Below, one piece after another: positions 46,795-57,137 of a stretch of 64,000 bases of DNA. The DNA is from Cryptomeria japonica. Lineage: Eukaryota > Streptophyta > Pinopsida > Cupressales > Cupressaceae. Position 1 is the stretch's first letter. Every line of letters begins with the position of its first letter. A program made the position numbers and the translations under genes. The stretch covers positions 521,174,185-521,238,184 of the forward strand of contig NC_081414.1 of the NCBI RefSeq assembly GCF_030272615.1. The letters run 5' to 3'. A model generated the notes under the pieces. The model saw only the letters and a list, made by a program, of their open reading frames with translations. It ran no database searches and was not told where the DNA came from.

Positions 46795-49155
46795 TGAGAT
46801 AGGATTTTGGTAGGCAGTGACAACACAACCCCATAGGTTCAAACGGATCGTCCATAAGTGCCACGGTCTCCGAGTTACGCTACGTCAAAGTTTGACCCTT
46901 TTTTCTGCTTTGAGCGCTCAAAAGAAAACGTCACTACGAGGTGGCTCGTAATGATCAGGTGTCTTGGGGAGAGAGACAAGGGCACACCTAGCATAAACAC
47001 AGCCACCTAGATGTGCTCACCCTGACAGTTCCTTCCCATGACAAGCAGAACGAAAGATGCACTATTTTGCCACCTCTCACTGACGGTTTTTGATGCGATA
47101 GACAAAATCCCACCACAAGAAAATGAAATGGAGTTGCCCAAAACCAAGATAGGATTTTGTAGGCAATGATAACATGACCCCATAGGTTCAAACGGTTCAT
47201 CCATAAGTGCCACGGTCTCCAAGTTAGGCTACGTCAAAGTTTGACCCTTTTTTCCGCTTTGGACGCTCAAGGGAAAACGTCACTACGAGGTGGCTCATAA
47301 TGATCTGACACCTTGGGGAGTGAGACAAGGGCACACCTAGTGTAAACCCAGCCACTCAGATGCGCTTGCACTGATGGTTCATTCCCACGACAAGCAGAAT
47401 GAAAGATGCACTATTTTACCATCTCTCATTGACGGTTTTTGATGCAACAGAAAAAATCTCACCACAAGAAAATGAAATGGAGCTGCCTGAAACCAAGATA
47501 GGATTTTGTAGGCAATGATAACATGACCCCATAGGTTCAAACGAATCATACATAAGTACCACGGTCTCCGAGTTAGGCAATGTCAAAGTTTGACCATTTC
47601 TCCACTTTGGGTGCTCAAGGGAAAACGTCGCTACAAGGTGGCTTGTAAAGATTAGATGCCTTGGGGAGTGAGACAAGGGAACACCTAGCATAAACCCAGC
47701 CACTTGGATGCACTCGCACTGATGGTTCATTCCCACAACAAGTAGAACGAAAGATGCACTATTTTGCCACCTCTCATTGACGGTTTTTGATGTGACAGAA
47801 AAAATCTCACCACAAGAAAATGAAATGGAGTTTCCCAAAATTGAGATAGGATTTTATAGGTAGTGATAACATGACCCCATAGGTTCAAACAGATCATCCA
47901 TAAGTGCCACGATCTCTGAGTTACGCTACGTCAATGTTTGACTATTTTTTTCGCTTTCGGAGCTCAAGGGAAAACATCGCTATGAGGTGGCTCATAACAA
48001 TCGGACACCTTGGGGAGTGAGATAAGGGCACACCTAGCATAAAATTGACCACCTAGATGTGCTCGCGCTAATATTTTGTTCCCACGACAAGCAAAATGAA
48101 AGATGCACTATTTTGCCACCTCTCATTGACGGTTTTTGATGCGACAGAAAAAATCTCACCACAAGAAAATGAAATGGAGTTGCCTGGAACCGAGATTGAA
48201 TTTTTTAGGAAATGATAACACAACCCCATAGGTTCAAATGGATCATCCATAAGTGCCACGGTCTCTAAGTTAGGCTACGTGAAAGTTTGACCCTTTTTTT
48301 TTCGCTTTGGGCACTCAAGGGAAAACGTCGCTATGAGGTGGCTTGTAATGATTGGATACCTTAGGGAGTGAGACAAGGGCCCACCTAGTGTAAAACCAGC
48401 CACCTAAATGTGCTCACACTAACGGTTCATTCCCATGACAAGCAGAACGAAAGATGCACTATTTTGCCACCTCTCACTGATGGTTTTTGATGCGACAGAA
48501 AAAATCTCACCACAAGAAAATGAAATGGAGTTGCCCAAAACCGAGATAGGATTTTGTAGGCAGTGATAAAATGACCCCATAGGTTCAAACGGATCATCCA
48601 TAAGTACCATAGTCTCTGAGTTAGGCTACATCAAAGTTTGATCATTTTTTTCACTTTGAGCGCTCAAGGGAAAACGTCGCTACGAGGTGGCTTGTAACGA
48701 TCGGATGCCTTGGGGAGCAAGACAAGGGTACACCTAGCATAAACCCAGCCACCTAGACATGCTCGTGCTGATAGTTCATTCCCACGACAAGAAGAACAAA
48801 AGATACACTATTTTGCCACCTCTCACTGACAACTTTTGATGGTTTTTGATGCAACAGAAAAATTCTCACCATAAGAAAACAAAATTGAGTTGCCCAAAAC
48901 TGAGATAGGATTTTGTAGGCAATGATAACACAACCCCATAAGTTCAAATGGATCATCCATAAGTGCCACGGTCTCTGAGTTAGGCTACGTCAAATTTTGA
49001 CCATTTTTTTCGCTTTGAGCGCTCAAGGGAAAATGTTGCTATGAGGTGGCTTGTAACAATCAGATGCCTTGGGGAGCAAGACAAGGGAACCCCTAGCATA
49101 AACTAGGCCACTTGGATGCAATCGCATTGATAGTTTATTCCCACGACAAGTAGAA
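46795..49155. repeat. Satellite-like tandem array, seven units of about 350 bp
   Basis: The marker CATAGGTTCAAAC recurs at about 46834, 47181, 47530, 47879, 48227, 48579 and 48937, giving a period of 347-358 bp. Other unit landmarks are GAGATAGGATTTTGTAGGCA, CGCTCAAGGGAAAACGTC, CCTTGGGGAGTGAGACAAGG and GCACTATTTTGCCACCTCTC. The copies differ by scattered substitutions. The minus-strand ORFs with SFSCGEIFSVASKTVNERWQ are the same segment repeated and not a convincing gene. Confidence 0.95.
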
Positions 49156-49800
49156 CTTCACTAAGTGCTTCAACTCTTCTTTTATAGGTGATGAAATGAT
49201 GAACTTCACTCCATAAGCATGAAATGATGCACTTAAGCATGAAATGATGCACTTAAGCATGAAATGTCTTAATTGGTTCTTGAAATGATGAACTTCACTC
49301 CATAAGAACGAGTTTATGAAATAATAACTTCACTCCAATATCTTCACACATGAAGGACTCAAAGCAAATTCACTCAATCAAAATACAGAATGTCAACATT
49401 ACTAGTATCAGTACTTGGGTATACACAATATGAGCAATAGATAGTGTAAAAGTATATGCCATATGAGTTACAAGTAATGAACAAATTGGATCACATTTCA
49501 AGACATATACACAACTAACAAATTTGATCACATTTCAATAGCAAATAACTAAGTTTCAAGAATATCATGTTTCATATATATCAATGAACAAATTGGATCG
49601 AATATCAAGTTTCATATATATCAAAATGAACAATAATCATGTACATATATCAAAAAATGACATAGATGCCAAATCAATAATAGTTACAAAAATGTGGCAT
49701 GTGCCATGTTTGTCAAAGTCGATATATACATATACAAATGTCGAATATATAAAAAATTAGCCCTTCAATGACCACAACTATAACTATATGTCTCTATTCG
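49156..49800. other. Spacer with short tandem repeat
   Basis: A 20-bp unit AAGCATGAAATGATGCACTT is repeated at 49215-49234 and 49235-49254, with a partial third copy. The rest is AT-rich with related TTCACTCCATAAG and ATCAAGTTTCATATATATCA fragments. No gene is seen. Confidence 0.6.
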
Positions 49801-52659
49801 TATCTATGACTATGGCAGATCATCAAAATCGAGCCTCTTCGAAGCAGTACGTGGCTGCAAAAGGATAATTCAAATGTCTAATCAGATATATTTTCTCAAT
49901 ATAACATCAAAATAACTAAATACTAAACTCTAAATTGTTTGAAGTTGAAATGTTGATTACCTTGACTTTGTCTTCTACAATTCGGTGAGGCTGAGGATCC
50001 ATGGGATGTCCTATAGAAGGCTGTAACTGGTAAAACAACATTAATACATGTTAATGACGTATATGTCAAATAACACATAATAACTAAAAATGAATAGACT
50101 AAAAAACTAAAGCATACCGGAGCCTCAGATGGATGTGTTGTGGTTGTAGAAGGCAAAGTCACAGATGAATCAGTTACGACCATTTCCTATATCCATGGTA
50201 AGTGATCCAAAAGGAGTTAACTAGACGGTTTCAACTTCATTGTGCACTTAGTGAAAAGGAGTTGATCTAAGACAAACATACCTTTTTCCTTGGTCATGTT
50301 GGATCCCATAATATATGTGTAGAACTTCTACTGAAATGGAATGGTAGAATAACAGTAAGAAGTTTGCAAGGGGCTTGTAATAGTTTAAAGACAATCATAC
50401 AATTTAATAACCCAAAGTTGTTGACAAACTAGATAAAACAAATATTTTTAACATATGTAGAAAAAATGCACACCGAAGCCTCGTATAGTTCTCCTGTAAC
50501 CTTAGGAGGCCTTGTTGAATCTGATGTAGCTATTACCATTTCCTGTATGAAAAATGACAACATATAATATAGACATAAAAGGATTTAGTTATTTTGAACA
50601 AGCAAGAATGCATTCCAAAGTGAATATGAAGATATCACCTCTTCCCTCTGCTGAACCTCATTGACATCAGGTGCATTCATTAATTCCGTAAGCCCCATAT
50701 GTTTCTGTATATAGAACAAATAAATTAAGTGCATTTATCAATATCTACATATACATGTTTAATCATAATACATTTCAACAATTGAATTTAAATTGTAGTG
50801 AATTACCTTCTGTCATTTGGGTGTCTGAGAGGATATCTTTTTCTACCTCGGAGTGCTAGAGGATGGCTCTCTCACATGAGATGTCCTCGAGGTAGGTGGG
50901 GTAAACTAATGGAAAAAAATTAACATAAGGGAAAAGAGCATGTATATAATATATCACTTAAGTAAAAAATATATAAATCTAAATGGTACTGCATAGCTAT
51001 CTTGGCCAAAGTCAATGGCTGAAAGCGTGATATCATTAAGTTGGGACATCTCAACCACTGATAAGCCCTACAAAATATCAAGTAATCATACATATAATTA
51101 ACAAAATATATTTTGAATCCAATGTATTATTATATTTTTTACAAATTTACAAATCTTCACCTCTAGTGGCGAAACTACTCATGACCGTGGAGTCAAATGA
51201 ACAGTATGTGGTGTACTCCCACCACCTGTTGCACCCTACAATGCATTTTATTTATATGTCACTTTAACTTGTTCTAAAAATAAAAATTCATTTCTTTTAA
51301 TAAGATTTAGTCACTTAATTGATAACATGTCATAAATAAAATTAAACGCACTTGTGTCTGAGAGAGGGTACAACATATTGAGCAGTTTGTTAGTGAGGGC
51401 CACATCCTCTATAGTGGAAGCATGGCATCTACTCCTGCAACATGTACACAGATGAGATGTCCCACCATCCTCATCCACGTCAATGTCTACACCAGAACAT
51501 ACACCCTAGCAGGTGGGGCACATATGTTGAATGGGCTGGCTCGTGCCAAATGATGCAAGAGGTGCTACTGATGAAGGAGGTGCCACTGAGGAAGGAGGTG
51601 CTACTGATGAAGGAGGTGTCACTAATGAAGGAGGTGTTGTAGGTGCTGGTACATCCTCTACTCCAACCAGCTGTGTCCCATTCTAAACAATGACATCAGT
51701 CAATGATGCAGCTGCCTGAAGAGTCTATAATTCCATAGACTCCTTCAAGAATATAGGGACAGTGACATGAACCATGGGTTTAGGAGCTGTACGCCTCCTA
51801 TGTTGTGGATCTACCACCCTATGGGCCCTAGGTCTATCCTGCGTAGAGCCTCTCCCTCTACCCTAAAATTATCGGATGTCAAAGTAATTCGACTTCTCGC
51901 CAAGGATAAACTCACAATACAACTTTCTCAAAAAATATAGAGGCACCTCCCAATTATTACAAGGTGGTTGGTCAAAGACCATATACCACCTATCCCAAAA
52001 GCATCTTTCAACCTAGCATGAACACACCAATGTATAGGAAACCGAGTTGTATTTAGATCTAGGTTGTTACTGGTAACAGGATTAGTGAAAAGAGCACATA
52101 TGTCAACTTTAACAATGCCCTTTTTCTTCACTTGATCATATGACAACCCATCCGCATAAAATGTTTGACATCTATCCCTCCATGAACCCCATTTCGTAAC
52201 CTCCCTAGATACCTCATTTGCACTATTAGCCATTATTTCTAGTGTTCTGGCAAGGGTTGAGTGGTGCTCAAGCTTAGAGGTACTCAACCTATTCACCAAT
52301 ATAGAAATTTGGGCACTATTTTGTGTAAGGTGATTGATGAGATCCTCTTGTGACATGACATCTACATGATCTAATGGAGGATGTGGAGGGTTTCAGGGTG
52401 GTGGTGGTTGTTGAGGAGCAACATTTTTAGGATTTTGAGGGTTTTCTTGTTGCTCTTGTGCAATGTTAACAGGGTTTTCTTGTGTTGCTTGTGCAGGAGG
52501 AGGTCTTTGTTGTCTATTTCATTTTTGGGGATTGCTTGAAGAATCTGACATCAAATTAATAAAAGAAAAACTTAAATCAATTAAAAAACCCTAATTTAAT
52601 TAAAATGCAAAGAAAAATAATCAAACAAATCAAATCTTACCTATTCGACGGGGTGCCAT
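49800..52659 (-). pseudogene. Second gene of element T: unrecognised multi-exon protein (decayed)
   Basis: Exon 1 is 52659-52641 (MAPRRI, then GTAAGA); exon 2 starts at 52544 after GTCAG and reads DSSSNPQK. TGA follows, then NRQQRPPPAQATQENP, QNPKNVAPQQPPPP, TGA, MSQEDLINHLTQNSAQISIL, SREVTKWGSWRDRCQTFYAD and HWCVHARLKDAFGIGGIWSL. A frameshift in a T-run at about 51945 leads to LRKLYCEFILGEKSNYFDIR, APPSSV repeats and a Cys-rich CPTC(stop)GVC ... CTCCRSRCH, ending near 51350. Smaller exon-like pieces with GT/AG borders follow downstream, for example 51180-51240 (GGGSTPHTVHLTPRS) and about 50997-51070 (GLSVVEMSQLNDITLSAIDF). The cDNA structure is tentative. No known family is recognised; the Cys/His-rich part might bind zinc. 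It is divergent from the transposase, as accessory genes of large DNA transposons often are. Confidence 0.5.
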
Positions 52660-53128
52660 TGTTGAAAATTGCTTTTGATGATGGGAAAATAAAAAATTAT
52701 TGCAAACCCATGCGGGTTCGATGCTTTTTTTGGCTTCTCCTTGTGTTGTTCCATGGGTTTTGGTGTTGAAAATGGCCAAAACCTATGGCATAAACAAAAG
52801 AAATATTTTTCTCAAAACCTGTACGCGTTTTGAGTAAATTTAAATTTTTTTATTTAAAAAAAATGTTCCTCAAAACCCGTATACCTATTCGACGAGGTGC
52901 CATTGTTGAAAATTGCTTTTGATGATGGGAAAATAAAAAATTATTGCAAACCCATGCGGGTTTGATGCTTTTTTTGGCTTCTCCTTGCTGTTGTTCCATG
53001 GGTTTTGGTGTTGAAAATGGCCAAAACCTATGGCATAAACAAAAGAAATATTTTTCTCAAAACCTGTACGCGTTTTGAGTAAATTTAAATTTTTTTATTT
53101 AAAAAAAATGTTCCTCAAAACCCATACA
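52641..53128. repeat. Tandem duplication of about 244 bp covering exon 1 of the second gene
   Basis: 52641-52884 and 52885-53128 are nearly identical (CTATTCGACG(G/A)GGTGCCATTG at both starts; GATGATGGGAAAATAAAAAA in both). Each contains the minus-strand start MAPRRI and palindromic AACCC...GGGTT motifs. Confidence 0.88.
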
Positions 53129-53225
53129 GGTTTTGAGGAACTTTTGGTTTTTTTAATTGTTTTTTCTCTAGGCTTGGTGTTACCAAGCCTAGCACGTTTT
53201 TGAAATTTTAGAACCCATACGTGTT
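52703..53225. repeat. Right cluster of ACCCGTACGGGT-like palindromes (element T)
   Basis: About seven copies lie at about 52704 (ACCCATGCGGGTT), 52816 (ACCTGTACGCGTT), 52874 (ACCCGTATACC), 52949 (ACCCATGCGGGTT), 53060 (ACCTGTACGCGTT), 53119 (ACCCATACAGGTT) and 53212 (ACCCATACGTGTT). They lie between the minus-strand gene start and the right inverted repeat. Confidence 0.75.
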
Positions 53226-53261
53226 ATGAAATTTTTTGTGTTTTTTTGGCATGTGGCCACT

Positions 53262-53291
53262 TTTTTGTTCACCATCTTGGTGCACTTACCC
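53262..53291 (-). repeat. Right terminal inverted repeat of element T
   Basis: An exact inverted copy of 32612-32641. It is followed directly by TCTA (53292-53295). Confidence 0.85.
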
Positions 53292-53295
53292 TCTA

Positions 53296-53660
53296 GCAAC
53301 ATGTTGGAATATGATGATATGTACTAGCCTTTTTGGGATGCAAGATGTGATGTGTGCATGTATGATTCTTATGATTTATGTCTATATGTATGTAGTTATA
53401 ATAATGATAAACTATTGATGTGTGTAATACAAGATGGGATATGGATGCCTATATGTTGTAATGCATATGTATATATGTGATGATATGTTGATATATGGAT
53501 CATGTACTAACCTACTTATGATGAAAGATGAGATGGTTTCTAGGTGATGGTGATTAAGAAAAAAGGCAATGCATATGGGAATACTGATGTACCAAATACA
53601 TGAGCACCATGAAGTATGAATGCACATGCTCCAAGAAAAACATGGGACACATCAAGAAAA
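53296..53660. other. Flanking DNA right of element T
   Basis: Rich in GATG/TATG words (GATGCAAGAT, ATATGATGATATG), much like the DNA left of element T (31300-31400 and 32549-32607). This fits one original locus opened by the T insertion. No gene is supported. Confidence 0.5.
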
Positions 53661-54529
53661 TGTTGGGATCCAAGAACACCGAGAGGGGGGGGGGGTTTGA
53701 ATTAGTGTTCTACCAGTAAGATAAGATTTTATGACTATATAACTTGAAGCAAATAAACCATCCACATGAATGAACACCATAACACACATAATTTATATGT
53801 GGAAAACCTCAAAGAGGAAAAACCATGATGGGATTTGTGACCCACAATATCAATTCACTGGCCATATGAAAGATATTACATACAGAGGGGGCCTACACAT
53901 GCAAGAAGGCACATTGCCTAGAGAACATTTCTCATCACTAAAGAGTCTCACTAACTACAAGCTTCTACAGAAGTAAAACAACAATGATGAACTCACAAAA
54001 TGCATCTCCAATGCCAAAAAGAGTTTTGATTATAGCTCTTCTTTGTAACGGTTCATAAACCCTAAACACTTCTACTGGTATCTCATTCCCTCCAAGAATG
54101 CCTTACAAAACATCTACAGATCATTCCATGATACAACATTTGCATACAAATGATCTTCACATTACACAGTTCTTTATCCATAATCATATTCTATCCACAT
54201 ACTTTGTTATCACATTATCTCATCCTCATATCATAATGACTTATAAATCTAACTTATATACCCTTTACAAACAATATGCCTTATGTTGGCTTACAATAAA
54301 AAAGATATACAATGTCGGCCTTATACAATAATTACAAAATGATTTTTCAAATAAAACTTCCTTGATGTTGGCTTCCCTGAAGTGATGGATGTTGGTGCCA
54401 GTTGTAATCCTAGATACTCAATGTTGGTGTCTGCCAGTGAATTCCTCCTAATGCTAGTATATGACTTCCATCTAATCTTGGTGCCATCAATGACAACAAA
54501 ATGAATCTGATGAGTGTCAATTTCCAACA
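53661..54529 (-). repeat. 3' LTR of element C (869 bp)
   Basis: On the minus strand it starts TGTTGGAAATTGACACTC and ends TTGGATCCCAACA, with the C-run (plus-strand G-run at 53685-53694) near the end, as in A and B. It differs from the B LTR over most of its length, so C is a separate family or subfamily. Confidence 0.82.
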
Positions 54530-54535
54530 ATCTCC

Positions 54536-57120
54536 CCCTTTGGCATTGATGGCAACACTCATGTGAAAAATGGATTCTCTGTCAGTCCAACTAAAAAATG
54601 GCATATGCTCCCCCTGAGTAATACATTCCTTCTGATATCCTTCCCATATTATTTTTCTAATATTTTTCTGATCTTTTTCACATATATACACTCCCCCTTT
54701 GGAATCAGTGCCGAAGACCGTTGAAAGAATTGAAAGAATTTGGTTCAAAACAAAAGAATGAATAAATTTAGATTACTCTACTAAAGCTTGACTAACTTAA
54801 AAATTTATGGGTAAACCTTGTCTAGCAACTGTAGGTATGTATCCCAGCCAGTTTTGAAGGTTTCAAATATAGATACCAGTCCACTCAGTAAGTGTGCAAG
54901 TGTTTCCTTCTCTGATACTTTTTTCGGTGTGGGTTTTGCAATCATGTCCATACACTCTCTCTTATGTACACCCAGTGAATCCAATCTTGGACTCACCAAT
55001 CCTCTAAGACTCCTTTCTCTCTAAATGATCTTTTCTCTCTTCTTCTCAAAAGAAAAAATTTGATTCTCCAAAGACAAAATTTGACCATCAACAGATGTTG
55101 TTAGAGAGGTCAATCCATCAAAATAATTTGCAATGTTAGCTACCTTATCATGTAATTCCTTTAATCTGCTATCTACATTTGCTGTAAGAATTTCTATGTT
55201 ACAACAAACCCTATAGATATTTGTACACTATTTCAAACAATTCTCAATAAGAATCAATTTATCTTCAATTTTCTTCTTCTCAGTTTCAATGATTTGGTCA
55301 AAAGAAGCTCTTTTAGCCAGAGTAAATCTCTCAAGTGCCTACTAGTCTAAAATATACTACAGTGATTGAAAATTGTTAGATATATTCTCAGTTAGTGTCT
55401 TAAGCTTGTTGGAAGGGCTTGCTTCATTCTCAATCATACAATTAGGAATTAATCTATGAAAAACTGTAACTGACTATTCTATTATTCCCTTATCTATAGA
55501 TCTCTTTGTTAGTCGCTTTTGAGTAGCTACCACCATTAATTCAGTGGGACTAATCTCAGATATTATTTTCTTCTCAACTTGAGAAGTGTCAATTGCCAAA
55601 TTCTTTGTCAGGGAATCAATATCTACTGTTGGTGTAGTCTCAGTTCCCTTTACCTTAACCTCCTTTGCATCGGTGGCTTCGCCACTTAGTCTAGTATCAA
55701 TTACTACCGGTGGAGTATTATCAACAATATTCTCAATATCCTATACATTTCCTTGTTCAAAAATAGTATCTGCCAGTATAAACTGTACATTCTCCTTTGC
55801 AATCGGTGGTGTTTGTACACCCTTATTTTCTGCCGATATATCCAAAATTGTTTCAGAACTTCCCAAAATACCTTTCCCTTTTGATTTATCTGGAATGGTA
55901 GAAGTTGTTTACTTAACAAATTCTTCATGAGAGGTAAGAAAGTTTGGATTCTTTTGGAAGAATTTGGACCAACTCTCACTGGTTTCATTTATATCCTCAT
56001 TAACCTTGCCCATCATTAGGCTTATTTGTCAGGGTTTGCTACTAAAAATTGTCCTATTAGCAGCATCTATACACCTCTTCATTTCCTCATTACTTATTGC
56101 ACCACACAAATTCAAAAGTTCTACCTCTTTAATCTCTCTATCCCTCTTGACTATGTCAAGTCTTCTAGCATCTAATTTATTGTACAGTGATAGAGGAATT
56201 TCTTTCAAAATTTCTACTAAGGCTTTCTTATAGTGCAACAAAATTGCCTCTTCAATCTCATTGTGCTCATTAGCCTCTAAATTCTCATAACAAATAGATA
56301 CATTATTTCAAAATTCCATCCTTTGTTATTTCATCAATCAATTTAGCATAGGTAATTTTAGCCTTACCAAACTCAGAAGCATCAACACTCTTCTTCTTTT
56401 TGCTTGGGGTTGTCAGAGTGGATGTAACTGGTTTTCTCTTTTGAGTAGGCTTCCTTGCTAGAAGTGGGGGTGTAGTAGGTTTTGTTGCCTTTCTTACAAG
56501 TTTCCTCCTTGGCTCCATCTTTTTCTCCTCTAGCGGTAGCTGATCTACTTTCTTCCTTTGTACCCTTCTGAATGCTAGAGGTTCATTGTCCTCTAGATCA
56601 GAATCAAAAGTGATAGTAGAAATGTAAGTTTCAGGCTTCTTCACCTCTAAAGCACTAGCCACTATCAGTTTTGCTGCCGGTTCTGCTACTGGTTTGGATC
56701 CAGAACCCATTTTAGTACCTATCCTATGAATGACATTTTGTACAAATGCAGACATCTTATCTATTGTCTTCTCTCTTCTCTTCCTGTTGAAGCCAATTTT
56801 GACTTCAAGAGCCTTTTCTTTTGCAATGCCAAAATGTTTGGTTTTGTCATCCAATGGAGCATCTAGAAGAATCTTTGCATAAAGATCTAGAATGTTATCA
56901 TCCAACTCATATCCAATCTCAGTGACCCATATGGTCCCTGGTTCTACTGCTTCCATGAGGGTTTCATCGGTCTTCACCATGAAACAAATATCAGTGGAGT
57001 ACTTCTCCATAATGTGCTTTGATATTCTCTCCCTCTGCCTCATATTTTCTTGAAATGTTTTGAAATAACCCCAAAGTTTTTCATCTCTATCAGTAACAAG
57101 ACCAGTGATTGCTTCCTTGA
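54536..57120 (-). pseudogene. Element C long ORF, homologue of the element B ORF (decayed)
   Basis: The clearest open part is 57043-56303: EAVEPGTIWVTEIGYELDDN and YAKILLDAPL correspond to EAVIPRTIWVTEMGYETYNN and YAKALLEAP of B. A basic Lys/Pro/Ser/Thr-rich stretch follows (KPTQKRKPVTSTLTTPSKKK), again as in B. A second part, 56241-56029, has EIPLSLYNKLDARRLDIVKR against EIPTDLYNRLDSRRLAIVEL in B. After that the frame is broken by several indels and stops down to about 54.6 kb, with an acidic linker and charged helix-like stretches still traceable. No known domain is recognised. Confidence 0.72.
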
Positions 57121-57137
57121 TTTACATACCTACCAGT

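Larger units (their letters stand above)
53661..57137 (-). mobile_element. Non-autonomous LTR element C (B-like), 5'-truncated
   Basis: A minus-strand element with 3' LTR 53661-54529, a polypurine tract region at 54530-54560 shared with B and A, and a decayed long ORF homologous to that of B. It stops at 57137 where element E begins, so its 5' LTR and gag-like ORF are missing from this piece. Confidence 0.82.

Noticed and set aside
46988-48956. Repeated minus-strand ORFs containing SFSCGEIFSVASKTVNERWQ
   Set aside because: They are the same segment of the 350-bp satellite unit; frames break at each unit border and differ between copies.
46795-49155. CRISPR-like regular repeat
   Set aside because: Units are about 350 bp tandem with no unique spacers, in a plant nuclear context; no cas genes.
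51442-51642. Plus-strand ORF with repeated KEVLLMKEV
   Set aside because: Antisense of the APPSSV repeat of the minus-strand gene; repeat-driven.
53661-57137. Possibility that element C carries RT or integrase
   Set aside because: No YxDD, D-D-E or RNase H motif in any frame; the only recognisable similarity is to the long ORF of element B.
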